A stretch of DNA of 64,000 bases. Source: VBAS01 sp963773465 (GTDB lineage Bacteria > Bacteroidota > Bacteroidia > Chitinophagales > Chitinophagaceae). Below are positions 52,638 to 62,613 of the stretch, piece by piece. The notes beneath the pieces are model-generated. The model ran no database searches. It saw only the letters and a program-made list of their open reading frames with translations, and was not told the origin of the DNA. How positions within the stretch are numbered: the first letter of the stretch is position 1; each line of letters starts with the position of its first letter. The position numbers and the translations under genes are program-made. The stretch is from positions 310,001 to 374,000 of the forward strand of contig CAVZBF010000001.1 of NCBI GenBank assembly GCA_963773465.1, written 5' to 3'.

Positions 52638-54756
52638 TTATGAAAAACAACAATGGCAATGGAATGCAGACCTCATCATGCAAATGAATGTGTCCGGTAA
52701 TGTGGTGGACCTGATGACTTCCTATGTGCAAAAACTGCCGGCTGATACGCTTAGTTTGCTTGAAACTGCCTCGGCGATCGGTAACCGGTTTGACAAAAAA
52801 ATTTTGACGATCGTAAAGCAAACAGATGACAATAAACTACAAAACCAACTGAACATAGCCGTGTCTGATGGATTATTGATACCATCGGGCGATGAATATA
52901 AATTCGCCCATGACCGGATACAACAGGCGATCTACTCACTGATCAATGAAAAAGAGAAAACCTTACTTCATCTTTTAAATGGAAAAAGATTAGCGGCACA
53001 TTATGGACCAGTTGAACAACAGGAGAGGATCTTTGAAATCGTAAACCAATGGAATCTCGGTGCGGCTCTGCTTACCGATAAGAAAGAACGGGCCCATCTC
53101 GGCGATCTTAATTTAAAGGCCGGAAAAAAAGCAATGGCTTCAACAGCCTATCCGCAGGCGTTGCAATATTTTGAAAAGGGAATTGTAGTAATGGATGAAG
53201 CAGAATGGAAAAACGAATATGATTTTTTATCTGAATTAACTGTCAACGCTGCCGAAGCTGCTTATCTCTCCGGCGAATATGAAAAGGTAGACAAGCATGT
53301 GCAGTCAATGATACAACATAGCCGCACATTGATAGATTCCGTAAAGGTTCATGAGATCGAAATAAAAAAGTTGATTGCACTGAACAAATTGATAGAAGCA
53401 ATAAAACTGGGGTTAGAAATTTTGAATAAGCTGGGAATTAAATTACCCGCAAACCCCGGTAAATTCTCCGTATTAAAAGACCTGTTGCAAACGGGATGGT
53501 TGCTGAGAAATAAGACAGCAGATTATTTTAATAACCTGCCTGAAATGAAAGAAGAGAAGGAAAAAGCTGCCATGCGGATCATGTCAGAAATTTCCTCGGC
53601 TTCCTATTTTGCCGTTCCCAACCTGGTGCCTGTACTTGTTTTTAAGATGGTAAAAATGACGGTGAAGCATGGACTATCCGCTAAATCACCGTTCAGTTTT
53701 GCGGCGTATGGATATATATTAAGTGCTCATTTGAAACAGATCAGCAAAGGACGTAAAATGGGTGAGATCGCAATTCAGCTGGCCAGGAAGATTAATGCAG
53801 AAGCCGTAATGGGTTCGCTTTTGACAACAAGCAATTTGTTCCTCGATCATTGGACAAAACCATTGCCTGATATCAGTAACGATCTTGAAAAAGCATTTAA
53901 GCTGGCAATTGAATATGGAGATAATGAATATGCATCATATGCGGCCCATAATTTCGTTTATCATTCATTTATTAGCGGCATGCCGCTTCATACCCTTTCA
54001 AAAAAAGCAGAGACACTCGATCTGCAGGTTGAAAAATTCAAACAGGACCTTACACTAAAAAGAATACGGCTGTTCCGCCAGGCAATTGATAACTTGATTT
54101 ATGAAACTGAAAACCCTGATCTTTTGCAGGGGAATGTATATGATGAATCAGTGATGGATATTGGCGAAGTGACAAAAGAAAATGAAATATATTTTCAAAA
54201 CCTTTTTATTTTAAAAGTATACCTGGCGTTGCTATTTAATAATTCCGAACATGCAAAAAAATATATTGCGCAATCGGAAAGATTCCAGGAAACGGTAAAA
54301 GGCACTTCTTTAAATCCTCTGTTTTATTTCTTCCGCTCATTGGCCATCGCCGATTCTTCAATTAACACAGCCGTAAAACGACCGATCTTACAACAGGTAA
54401 AAAAAGATATTCAGCAATTGAAGCGATTTGAAAAACTTTCGCCGCAATATAATCATCATAAAACCCTGTTGCTGCAGGCAGAGTATTGTTATTTAAAAGG
54501 CGAAATGGAGAATGCAAAAATATTTTATGATAAAGCGCTGACGACGGCAACAGAAAATGGTATGATCAATGATCTTGCTTTTTGCTGGGAAAGGGCGGGA
54601 CAATTCTTTTTAAATACAAAGCAAGACCTGCTTGCAGATTTTTATTTACAAAACGCTTACAGAACGTACAAACGCTGGGGTGCAGATGCCAAGCTAAAGC
54701 AAATGGAGAAACGGTACACAGCATCTTCATTCCGGCAAACCGATCGTTTGGCATAA
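52612..54756 (+). CDS. TPR-like middle part of the same signalling protein (frameshifted)
   Basis: 714 codons; the first few are out-of-frame, true continuation starting at about GFLWFDYEKQ. The N-terminal ~130 residues complete the ATPase arm (LLETASAIGNRFDKKIL, YKFAHDRIQQAIYSLI). The rest is helical repeat sequence of the kind found in these multi-domain sensors (LGDLNLKAGKKAMA, ALQYFEKGIVVM, ALTTATENGMINDLAFCWERAGQFF). It ends around RYTASSFRQ where a further single-base shift leads into the third part. Helical repeats probably bind regulators. Confidence 0.8.
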   Translation: MTKGFLWFDYEKQQWQWNADLIMQMNVSGNVVDLMTSYVQKLPADTLSLLETASAIGNRFDKKILTIVKQTDDNKLQNQLNIAVSDGLLIPSGDEYKFAHDRIQQAIYSLINEKEKTLLHLLNGKRLAAHYGPVEQQERIFEIVNQWNLGAALLTDKKERAHLGDLNLKAGKKAMASTAYPQALQYFEKGIVVMDEAEWKNEYDFLSELTVNAAEAAYLSGEYEKVDKHVQSMIQHSRTLIDSVKVHEIEIKKLIALNKLIEAIKLGLEILNKLGIKLPANPGKFSVLKDLLQTGWLLRNKTADYFNNLPEMKEEKEKAAMRIMSEISSASYFAVPNLVPVLVFKMVKMTVKHGLSAKSPFSFAAYGYILSAHLKQISKGRKMGEIAIQLARKINAEAVMGSLLTTSNLFLDHWTKPLPDISNDLEKAFKLAIEYGDNEYASYAAHNFVYHSFISGMPLHTLSKKAETLDLQVEKFKQDLTLKRIRLFRQAIDNLIYETENPDLLQGNVYDESVMDIGEVTKENEIYFQNLFILKVYLALLFNNSEHAKKYIAQSERFQETVKGTSLNPLFYFFRSLAIADSSINTAVKRPILQQVKKDIQQLKRFEKLSPQYNHHKTLLLQAEYCYLKGEMENAKIFYDKALTTATENGMINDLAFCWERAGQFFLNTKQDLLADFYLQNAYRTYKRWGADAKLKQMEKRYTASSFRQTDRLA

Positions 54757-54775
54757 GGAAACATCGCAGGAAACA

Positions 54776-55984
54776 ATGCATGAAAGAACCGGGAGTCTTG
54801 ATATGGAAACCGTGTTGAAAGCATCTTCTGCTATTTCCGGAGAAATCGTATTATCAAGACTGTTGAGAAAGATGATGCAAATAATTTCTGAAAGTGCGGG
54901 GGCGCAAACCGGTTATCTTATTATGGAGAGAAAAGGTGAACGTTGCATAGAAGCGGAGATAAAAGGAGATGAGGAAGCGATAAAGGTTTTGCAATCGGTG
55001 CCTGTTCACAGGTCGGGGTTACTTGCCGAATCAGTTTTAAATTATGTATACCTCACAAAGGAAACTGTTATACTTGATGATGCTGTGAAAAGCCAGCTTT
55101 TTGGCAATGATGATTTCATCAGGGAGAATGAAAGCAAGTCGATATTATGTATCCCGTTAATGAATATGGGAAGAGTGCAGGCCGTTATTTATTTATCAAA
55201 TGATCTTACCTACGGTGCATTTAGTGAAAACCGTGTTGCTTTGGTTGAAGTGCTGGCAAGCCAGATGGCTATTTCCATTGAGAATGCGATCTTTTATAAC
55301 GAACTTGAAAATAAAGTAGAAGAAAGAACCAATGAACTGTATATCGAAAAGAAAAAATCTGACGATCTTTTATTAAATATATTACCCGAAGTGGTGGCGC
55401 AGGAATTAAAACAAACGGGCCGTACTACGCCACGCAGTTATGAAGTAGCGACCGTTATGTTCACAGATTTTGAAAACTTCACGATCAAGAGTGAAAAACT
55501 TTCTCCGGAAGAACTTGTTTCCATCATTGATTCGTGCTTCAAGAAATTTGATGAGATCATTTCAAAACATAATATTGAAAAAATAAAAACTATTGGCGAT
55601 GCTTATTTATGCGTAAGCGGTTTGCCCGATACAAAAGATCATAATGCAGTGAATGTGATAAGTGCCGCTATGGAAATAATCGATGTGATCAAAGGATTAC
55701 AGCAATCAAATAGTGAAACCGGGTTCTTCGATATTCGTATCGGCATTCATACCGGGCCTTTAGTAGCCGGCGTGGTAGGGAATAAAAAATTTGCATATGA
55801 TATTTGGGGCGATACGGTGAACACGGCAGCAAGAATGGAACAGAGCAGCGCGGCCAATCGCATTAATATTTCTCAAAGCACTTATGAATTGGTAAAAGAT
55901 AAATTCAATTGCAGCTTCCGCGGCAAACAGCCGGCAAAAAATAAAGGGTTGATTGAGATGTATTTTGTGGAGGGGGAAATATAA
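54776..55984 (+). CDS. GAF plus class III adenylate cyclase, C-terminal part of the signalling protein
   Basis: 402 codons; the frame is open upstream of the ATG (reading PIVWHKETSQET), so the real protein probably continues from the previous part after one extra base near 54725. Residues ~8-170 form a GAF domain (LDMETVLKASSAISGEI, GAQTGYLIM, CIPLMNMGRVQAVIYLS). A short coiled coil (VEERTNELYIEKKK) leads to a class III nucleotide cyclase: metal Asp231 (MFTDFENF) and Asp275 (IKTIGDAYLCVSG), base-selective Lys271 and Asp346 (YDIWGDTVNTAARM), with Asn349 and Arg353. The Lys/Asp pair indicates ATP as substrate, so cAMP is the likely product. Confidence 0.85.
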   Translation: MHERTGSLDMETVLKASSAISGEIVLSRLLRKMMQIISESAGAQTGYLIMERKGERCIEAEIKGDEEAIKVLQSVPVHRSGLLAESVLNYVYLTKETVILDDAVKSQLFGNDDFIRENESKSILCIPLMNMGRVQAVIYLSNDLTYGAFSENRVALVEVLASQMAISIENAIFYNELENKVEERTNELYIEKKKSDDLLLNILPEVVAQELKQTGRTTPRSYEVATVMFTDFENFTIKSEKLSPEELVSIIDSCFKKFDEIISKHNIEKIKTIGDAYLCVSGLPDTKDHNAVNVISAAMEIIDVIKGLQQSNSETGFFDIRIGIHTGPLVAGVVGNKKFAYDIWGDTVNTAARMEQSSAANRINISQSTYELVKDKFNCSFRGKQPAKNKGLIEMYFVEGEI

Positions 55985-56055
55985 AACTTTCGTTATCGCG
56001 ATAAGAAACTGACAAATGATAGTTCAACTTCTATAAAAAAATTAATAACTTTTAA

Positions 56056-56084
56056 TTGTTTTTTTAAAAGTTAGCCTATATTCG
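56056..56084 (+). promoter_or_regulatory. Putative Bacteroidota-type promoter of the ROK regulator
   Basis: TTG at 56056-56058 and TATATTCG at 56077-56084 (TAnnTTYG) are 18 bases apart, close to the Bacteroidota -33/-7 consensus TTG/TAnnTTTG. It lies 18 bases before the TTG start of the ROK gene. Assigned by eye only. Confidence 0.45.
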
Positions 56085-56101
56085 GCGAAATTTTCCAGGA
56101 T

Positions 56102-57322
56102 TTGCTTGCAAAACAAACTGCTTACAAACGGGCTATCGCCAAACATCTTTACTTCAACAAGGAGCTATCCTGCGCTGATTTAAGTGAGCTTACGGAAAAA
56201 AGTTTACCTCTTACCACAAGGATATTAAATGAATTGATCGAAGAAGGAGTTGTAATTGAAACGGGGTATGCAAATTCTACCGGTGGCAGACGTCCTCAGA
56301 TGTATTCTTTAAAATCAGACCTGATGTATATCGTGTCTGTATCCATGGATCAGATGATCACCCGTATCGCCATGGTTGACATGAATAATAAATATGTGGG
56401 AGAGGTTAAAAAGCTTGAACTAGTATTAGCTAATAATCCTGATGCACTCAATCAGTTGACACATCATATTGATCAATATGTAAAATCATCGGGGATTGCT
56501 AAAGATAGAATCGCAGGTATCGGTATCGGTATGCCAGGCTTTGTTGACGTAAAAAAAGGAATCAATCATTCCTGTTTGAAAACAGAAAAAGGTGCGAGTA
56601 TTGTAAGTACGATCGAATCGATAGTCGGCATTCCTGTTTTAATTGATAACGACTCCAGTTTAATTGCCCTTGCCGAGTTGAAATTCGGTGCAGTGATCGG
56701 CAAACAAAATGCTATGGTCATTAATGTTGGTTGGGGCATCGGTCTTGGTATGATCCTGAAAGGTGAATTATTCAGAGGTAATAATGGATTTGCCGGTGAA
56801 TTGAGTCATATTTCCCTTTTTACAAATAATAAAATGTGCGGTTGTGGGAAAAGCGGTTGCCTGGAAACAGAATCATCGCTGGTAGCTATGGCTGAAAAGG
56901 CTATTCACGGTTTGCAAAATGGCAAATTATCGATGCTGAAGAATTTATCACTTGAACATATTGAAACGACATCTGAAGCCATCATGGATGCAGCGGTTAA
57001 GGGCGACAAATTTGCGGTTGACCTGGTGACAGAGGCAGGTTACGATATTGGAAGAGGAGTTGCTATTCTTATTCATTTACTCAATCCTGAACTCATCGTA
57101 TTGAGCGGCCGCGGCTCTGTTGCAGGAAAATTATGGCTCACACCAATTCAACAGGCCGTTAATGAACATTGTATTCCCAAAATAGCTGAGAATACTGAAA
57201 TAGAAATCTCATCATTGGGTTACCAGGCGGAGCTTATCGGTGCTGCTGCCCTGGTAATGGACCACTATGATGAAATTGATATGATCAGGAATAAGATCAA
57301 TGGAAATGAAGTGATGACATGA
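56102..57322 (+). CDS. ROK-family transcription regulator
   Basis: 406 residues from a TTG at 56102; no ATG occurs in frame until well inside the first domain. The N-terminal ~70 residues are a winged helix-turn-helix (HLYFNKELSCADLSELTEKS, ILNELIEEGVVIETG). The rest is a ROK sugar-kinase fold: AGIGIGMPGFVD, DNDSSLIALAE, VGWGIGLGMILKGELFRG, ELSHISLF and the zinc motif CGCGKSGCLE. NagC/XylR-type members bind DNA and a sugar ligand. It lies 48 bases before the SusC gene and probably controls that uptake pair in response to a sugar. Confidence 0.9.
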   Translation: MLAKQTAYKRAIAKHLYFNKELSCADLSELTEKSLPLTTRILNELIEEGVVIETGYANSTGGRRPQMYSLKSDLMYIVSVSMDQMITRIAMVDMNNKYVGEVKKLELVLANNPDALNQLTHHIDQYVKSSGIAKDRIAGIGIGMPGFVDVKKGINHSCLKTEKGASIVSTIESIVGIPVLIDNDSSLIALAELKFGAVIGKQNAMVINVGWGIGLGMILKGELFRGNNGFAGELSHISLFTNNKMCGCGKSGCLETESSLVAMAEKAIHGLQNGKLSMLKNLSLEHIETTSEAIMDAAVKGDKFAVDLVTEAGYDIGRGVAILIHLLNPELIVLSGRGSVAGKLWLTPIQQAVNEHCIPKIAENTEIEISSLGYQAELIGAAALVMDHYDEIDMIRNKINGNEVMT

Positions 57323-57370
57323 TGAAAGATGAATTAAGATTTCGATTTTATAACTATAAATTAAACTGCA

Positions 57371-60300
57371 ATGAAAAATCTGCTCGTCCGATTGCTGCTG
57401 GGGTGCATCGCAGTAGTGTGCTTCCTGGATGTAAATGCACAGGAAAAAAAATTAGTCACGGGTACCGTTAAAGATGCCGACAACAATCCGGTTGTCGCCG
57501 CAACGGTGAAAGAAAAAGGAACCACCAACCAGGTTACATCTGACCTGAAAGGGGTTTTTAAAATTTCAGTTGCGCCCGGGGCAACTCTCGTTGTTAGCTC
57601 TATTGGATTTGAAACAAAAGAGTATACAACTGATGAAACCGGCCTGGCAACTATTCAGCTGGCTGTAGATTCAAAAGTAATGTCAGGCGTTGTTGTAACT
57701 GCGCTTGGTATAAAAAGAGAAAAAAAATCATTGGGCTATGCTGTACAGGAAATAAAAGGAGAAACACTTGTTTCTGCAAAAGAACCTAACCTGGCGAATG
57801 CACTTTCAGGAAAAGTAGCAGGGCTGCAGGTTATTCGTTCCAGTGATGGTCCTGCGGGGTCTTCTAAAATTCTTTTGAGAGGCAGCAATTCATTGACGGG
57901 AAGTAATCAACCACTAATTGTTGTAGATGGAATTCCAATTGATAATTTTACCGGTGCTCCGGACAATGGTTACTGGAACCGTTCATTAGATATGGGCAAT
58001 GGTATTGCCGATCTTAATCCGGAAGATATTGAAAGCCTTTCCGTATTGAAAGGGCCATCTGCTGCGGCACTTTACGGATCAAGAGCAGGCAACGGTGTTA
58101 TTCTTATTACTACTAAATCCGGAAAAAAACAAAATGGTTTAGGCATTACTGTTTCTTCTTCCTTTGGCATTGAAAATATTTTTACAAATCCTGAAATGCA
58201 GAATTCATTTGGCCAGGGCATGGATGGCGTTGCTGTTCCCAATGCAACAACAAGCTGGGGAGTAAAAGCAACAACATTTGATAACGTGGCTAATTATATG
58301 CAGCAGGGTACTACCCAAAATCATAGTATATCATTCCAGCAGCAGTATAAGCAAAGTTCTGTGTACACTTCCTTTACCCGCCTGGAAGATAAAGGAATGG
58401 TGCCCGGGATCAAATTAACACGTACAAATTTAACTGCAAGAGCAGTGACAAGATTTGGCAATGATGATCGCTGGACAACAGACACAAAAATTCAATACAG
58501 TAATGCAAAGGGAAATAACAGGCCAATTGGCGGAAGGGATAACAGCAGCGCTTATGTATTATACATGCTTCCCCGGTCAATCGATATCACTTCTTATAGT
58601 AACCCTTTGAATGCCGATGGAAAAATGGTTTGGTTTCCCGGGGCGGGCAACCAGGTAAATCCATATTGGTTGAATAAATATAATCTCAATGAAGATTCAA
58701 GAGACCGGTTTATCATGAATGGTTCTGTAAAATATAATTTTACCAGTTGGCTTAATGCTGAAGTAAAAGCCGGTGCCGACCTGTACACGACAAATACCGA
58801 ATCAAAAGTGTATGGTGGCAGCCCTTTAACTCCTACCGGAAGATATGGCAAAGGCAAGCAAACTTTTTCAGAAACTAATTTCAGCACGTTGATATCTGCC
58901 CGTAAGGATAATGTGTTTGGTAAAGTTGGAGGTGCGGTTACATTGGGTGGTAACCTGATGGCACAAAAATTTTCTTCTATAAGTGCTAATTCGGGTGTGT
59001 TAGTTGTCCCTGATCTTTTTTCATTGAATAATGGAGTAAGCAACCCAACTGTAGGCGAAGGATTTACTGAAAGAAGGATCAATTCAATGTACGGCAGCGT
59101 GCAACTTAACTATGATGGGTTCTTATTTATAGATGCTACTTTTAGAAATGACTGGTCTTCTACCTTGAGCAAAACAAATCGCTCTTTCTTTTACCCATCA
59201 CTAAGTTTATCTTATGTGTATACGGACATGTTTGAAAGTTTGCCGTCATGGCTGACCTATGGTAAGCTAAGAGTCTCCTACGCCCAGGTTGGTAATGATC
59301 TTCCGCCTTACCAGCTATATAATACGTATGGCATTGGTAAAGATCCAAATGGTAACACAGTTGCCTCCAGAAACCCTGTGTTGCTCGATCCGAATGTACA
59401 AAGTGAATTGATCAAATCTTTGGAGATAGGAACTGAATTGCGCGTCTTAAAAAACCGTGTTGGATTGGATTTCTCCTGGTATAAAGCAAATGCAACAATG
59501 CAATTGATCGATCTTCCAATGGACCCTCAAAGCGGGTATTCGGCAAAAAAAATAAATGCTGGCGATATTCAAAATACCGGCATAGAAATAATGCTTGATG
59601 GAAGAATTTTAAATAAGCCTTCCTCACTAAATTGGAATATTGCAGTTAACTACTCTGCAAATGACAATACAGTAGAAGAATTATCAGAGGACGTTACAAA
59701 ATACAGCCTTGGTGGTTTTGATGATGTTGCGGTGTTAGCTGTGGTAGGTGAGAAGTATGGAGAAATATATGGAACTAAATTTACCAGGGTGAAAGACCCA
59801 AGCAGTGCAAACTTTGGTCAGCTAATATTAAATGCCCAGGGTTTACCAACAAGAGATCCTGAAATTGTAAGATTAGGGAATCAGCAGGCTACTGGTTTGT
59901 TGGGTGTTACCAATTCATTCGAATATAAAGGTCTTGGCTTATCATTCCAGGTTGATGCAAGATTTGGGGGTGAAATATTTTCTGCTACGCATGTTGCCAT
60001 GCAGGCCAATGGTACTGCAGCTGTAACTGCACCGGGCGGAAACAGGGAGAACTTTGTAGTTGACGGTGTAATTTCTAATGGCAGCGGTGGGTTTACTAAA
60101 AACACCATAGCAGTATCGCAGCAGGCATATTGGCGTGCCGTTGCTACGGCCAATAACCTTGGTGTTACTGAAGCTAATTTGTATGATGCTTCAAATGTTC
60201 GTTTAAGAAATGTGCAGTTGAGCTATGAGTTACCGAGAGGGTTTATATCAAAAACACCAATACAAAGAGCAAAAATTGGGATATCATGTAATAATGTATG

Positions 60301-60433
60301 GCTGATCAAAAGTCATGTAAGAGGTATTGACCCCGAATCAGTATATGCCACCAATACGAATGCAACCGGTTTTGAAAATGCAGGATTGCCGACAACCCGT
60401 ACATTCCTGTTTAACTTAACTCTTAGTTTCTAA
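57371..60433 (+). CDS. SusC/RagA-family TonB-dependent outer-membrane receptor
   Basis: 1020 residues. Signal peptide MKNLLVRLLLGCIAVVCFLD... ending NAQ, then a CarboxypepD_reg-like domain (LVTGTVKDADNNPVVAATV), the SusC-specific plug (LRGSNSLTGSNQPLIVVDGI, NGVILITTKSGKK) and a long beta barrel ending in TFLFNLTLSF with terminal Phe. Family role: TonB-driven import of a glycan or other oligomer through the outer membrane, with the SusD partner next door as lid. No glycan-degrading enzyme lies within the window, so the substrate is not indicated. Confidence 0.94.
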   Translation: MKNLLVRLLLGCIAVVCFLDVNAQEKKLVTGTVKDADNNPVVAATVKEKGTTNQVTSDLKGVFKISVAPGATLVVSSIGFETKEYTTDETGLATIQLAVDSKVMSGVVVTALGIKREKKSLGYAVQEIKGETLVSAKEPNLANALSGKVAGLQVIRSSDGPAGSSKILLRGSNSLTGSNQPLIVVDGIPIDNFTGAPDNGYWNRSLDMGNGIADLNPEDIESLSVLKGPSAAALYGSRAGNGVILITTKSGKKQNGLGITVSSSFGIENIFTNPEMQNSFGQGMDGVAVPNATTSWGVKATTFDNVANYMQQGTTQNHSISFQQQYKQSSVYTSFTRLEDKGMVPGIKLTRTNLTARAVTRFGNDDRWTTDTKIQYSNAKGNNRPIGGRDNSSAYVLYMLPRSIDITSYSNPLNADGKMVWFPGAGNQVNPYWLNKYNLNEDSRDRFIMNGSVKYNFTSWLNAEVKAGADLYTTNTESKVYGGSPLTPTGRYGKGKQTFSETNFSTLISARKDNVFGKVGGAVTLGGNLMAQKFSSISANSGVLVVPDLFSLNNGVSNPTVGEGFTERRINSMYGSVQLNYDGFLFIDATFRNDWSSTLSKTNRSFFYPSLSLSYVYTDMFESLPSWLTYGKLRVSYAQVGNDLPPYQLYNTYGIGKDPNGNTVASRNPVLLDPNVQSELIKSLEIGTELRVLKNRVGLDFSWYKANATMQLIDLPMDPQSGYSAKKINAGDIQNTGIEIMLDGRILNKPSSLNWNIAVNYSANDNTVEELSEDVTKYSLGGFDDVAVLAVVGEKYGEIYGTKFTRVKDPSSANFGQLILNAQGLPTRDPEIVRLGNQQATGLLGVTNSFEYKGLGLSFQVDARFGGEIFSATHVAMQANGTAAVTAPGGNRENFVVDGVISNGSGGFTKNTIAVSQQAYWRAVATANNLGVTEANLYDASNVRLRNVQLSYELPRGFISKTPIQRAKIGISCNNVWLIKSHVRGIDPESVYATNTNATGFENAGLPTTRTFLFNLTLSF

Positions 60434-60500
60434 ATCATGCTAATATTTAATAAAATGAAAAATATAATAACCAAATCATGTTGTACTTACGGCATTCTGT

Positions 60501-62369
60501 GTGTTGTTGGCATCATGTAAAAAATTTGACGAAATAAACCGGAACCCATTGGCGGCAAATGCCGACCAGGTGCAGGTTGAATATTTCATCAACAGTTCCA
60601 TCATTGGAGCGCAAATGGATCCGCATATCGCCGAAAGGATCTTTGTTTTGTATTGGGAAGTTGCCGGTCATACTTCATTCAATGGCACCGGTCTTTCCGG
60701 CGGAAGTTATAATGACGGTTGGTCAAGTGATTATTATGGCGGCGGTTATATGTCCGGATGGCTCAATGCAGCCAATTCAGCCATACAGGTAGCGCAGGAA
60801 AAAATTGCTGCGGGCACTTCAAAATCGTATACTAATAATTTATTACAGGTTGCACGTATATGGAGGGCTTACCTGATGAGTGAATTGTCAGATCTCTTCG
60901 GCCCAATACCGATCAATGGTTTCCAGGGAGTAAATCCTGAATTTGCAAGTGTAAAAGATGTATATTATTTCCTGCTCTCCGAATTGAAGGATGCAAGCAG
61001 CAAACTTGATGTAGCGGTAACTAACCCGGACGAAGTAAAAAAATTGGACCCTGCCTATGCCTACAATTATAATAATTGGAAGCGATATGCTAACTCGATG
61101 AGGCTTCGGTTGGCAATGAGACTATCAGAAGTGGATGCTGCTAAAGCAAAAGCTGAATTTGAAGCAGCTGCATCAGACGTATTGTTAACTGCTACTGATC
61201 AAACATTTCAAATCGCAGAAAAAGATGGATGGGATGCATTAACCGGTGAAATGACCCGCGAATGGAATGGCCATTTTATGACGGCGACCTTAAATACTTT
61301 ATATACCGGCCTGGGCGGAGTAAAAAGCCAGGATCAATTGGCAGCCTCATATCATAGTTATATAAAGCCTGCAAATTATGTTGGATTAAAATTCGATCAG
61401 CATTTTCCTGCATCTACAAATTTTCCAATGGCTGAATACTGGCTCGATGGTTTACCTTATTCAATCGATCCCCGTGCATATAAAACTTATATCATGCCCG
61501 GCGATTTTTCAAATCCTAACTTCAATACTTATCCAAGCTGGGATAATAATGCAGAGACCACAACAAGAATACTTGTGGATGCTTCGGGTGCTACTGTCAA
61601 ATCTATTGATGCAAAGTTTAACTGGAATGCATATCCTGGGGGAGATTGGGGTGTAAAAGGTGCAAGAAACCAGGTAAGACTTTTTGAGGGCACTATTCCC
61701 CGTTTATCTCACCAGTTTCGCAGAAGCGGAAACAAGCGGATATTTTTTGCACCATGGGAAACATTTTTTCTTCTTGCCGAAGCAGCAGAAAAAGGATGGA
61801 CAGTTCCTATGAGTGGAAAAACTGCTTATGAAAATGGTATTAAAGCAAGTTTTGAATATTGGGGTGTATCTTCTTTTGCTAGTGCTTATTTGACTTCTAC
61901 AGATTATAATATGGCGGGCACTTCTGTTAGCTGGGACCATACAACAGAGCCCGGAGCTACACATAGTATGAATTATATCAATGGTTATACCAATGCTCCT
62001 GGTTCAGCGAACATTAATTATCCAAAAAATGATCTTTATAAAAACGGAACAGTGAGAAATGACAAACTAATAAAGATCATAACTCAAAAGTTCATTGCAC
62101 AGGTTCCATGGGTTCCATTAGAGGCATGGAACGATCAAAGAAGATTAGGATTACCATTCTTTGAAAATGTAATGGTAGAAAATCCATTACCTAATCTTCC
62201 TGCATTGAATTCCGGTAATTACATGACAAGTAATGTCAAGTTTTTCCCGCAACGTGTACGCTACCCATCTGGTTTGAAAAACAGTAATCCAAATGGCTAT
62301 ACACAGGCTGTAGGATTTTTAGGCGGGCCCGATGAGGTGTTGACACCATTGTGGTGGGCTAAACACTAA
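60501..62369 (+). CDS. SusD/RagB-family surface lipoprotein (5' end frameshifted)
   Basis: 622 codons from a GTG at 60501. The true start is probably the ATG at 60455: reading MKNIITK, dropping one base at ~60476, then HVVLTAFCVLLASCKK gives a perfect lipoprotein signal with lipobox LLASC. The mature body is SusD-like: N-terminal FDEINRNP, TPR-like helices (AAIQVAQEKIAA, VARIWRAYLMSELSDLFG) and the C-terminal VPLEAWNDQRRLGLPFFE. SusD binds glycans at the cell surface and forms a complex with the SusC receptor just upstream. A single extra base near 60476 is the likely explanation for the lost signal peptide. Confidence 0.88.
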   Translation: MLLASCKKFDEINRNPLAANADQVQVEYFINSSIIGAQMDPHIAERIFVLYWEVAGHTSFNGTGLSGGSYNDGWSSDYYGGGYMSGWLNAANSAIQVAQEKIAAGTSKSYTNNLLQVARIWRAYLMSELSDLFGPIPINGFQGVNPEFASVKDVYYFLLSELKDASSKLDVAVTNPDEVKKLDPAYAYNYNNWKRYANSMRLRLAMRLSEVDAAKAKAEFEAAASDVLLTATDQTFQIAEKDGWDALTGEMTREWNGHFMTATLNTLYTGLGGVKSQDQLAASYHSYIKPANYVGLKFDQHFPASTNFPMAEYWLDGLPYSIDPRAYKTYIMPGDFSNPNFNTYPSWDNNAETTTRILVDASGATVKSIDAKFNWNAYPGGDWGVKGARNQVRLFEGTIPRLSHQFRRSGNKRIFFAPWETFFLLAEAAEKGWTVPMSGKTAYENGIKASFEYWGVSSFASAYLTSTDYNMAGTSVSWDHTTEPGATHSMNYINGYTNAPGSANINYPKNDLYKNGTVRNDKLIKIITQKFIAQVPWVPLEAWNDQRRLGLPFFENVMVENPLPNLPALNSGNYMTSNVKFFPQRVRYPSGLKNSNPNGYTQAVGFLGGPDEVLTPLWWAKH

Positions 62370-62427
62370 TAAAACACGGAAAAATTTTTAAAGAGTAAAA
62401 CTGACGGACATAAGCATAAGCAGTTTT

Positions 62428-62457
62428 GGCTGACCATTCCTGGTCAGCCTTTTTTTT
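62428..62457 (+). terminator. Rho-independent terminator after susC/susD
   Basis: Perfect 9-bp stem ggctgacca/tggtcagcc (62428-62436 and 62441-62449) with a four-base loop, followed by eight T. It is about 60 bases past the SusD stop. Confidence 0.9.
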
Positions 62458-62518
62458 GCAAGTGATTCCGGGTAATTATTTCAACAGGAAATAATTTTTC
62501 TCATAGTTGTTTTTCGTA

Positions 62519-62613
62519 TAAATGTTCAATGCTCAATGTTCAATTTACAATGCTCAACTATCAGGTTTCATAAATTGAATATTGAGCATTGTTAGTTGAG
62601 CATTGAACATTTA
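62519..62613. repeat. AT-rich inverted repeat with 18-bp perfect arms
   Basis: Arms taaatgttcaatgctcaa (62519-62536) and ttgagcattgaacattta (62596-62613) are exact inverted copies. The stretch between them contains further partial copies of the same gctcaat/attgagc words in both orientations. It fills part of the 408-base gap between susD and gap, where I see no gene other than the terminator above. Confidence 0.75.

Noticed and set aside
54582..54818. 78-codon ORF spanning the second frameshift
   Set aside because: It is an out-of-frame reading across the end of the TPR part; only the last stretch reflects the broken gene.
50913..55984. Programmed ribosomal frameshifting to make one protein
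   Set aside because: The junctions show no convincing slippery heptamer, and similar indels occur in unrelated genes of the window, so errors or mutation are simpler.
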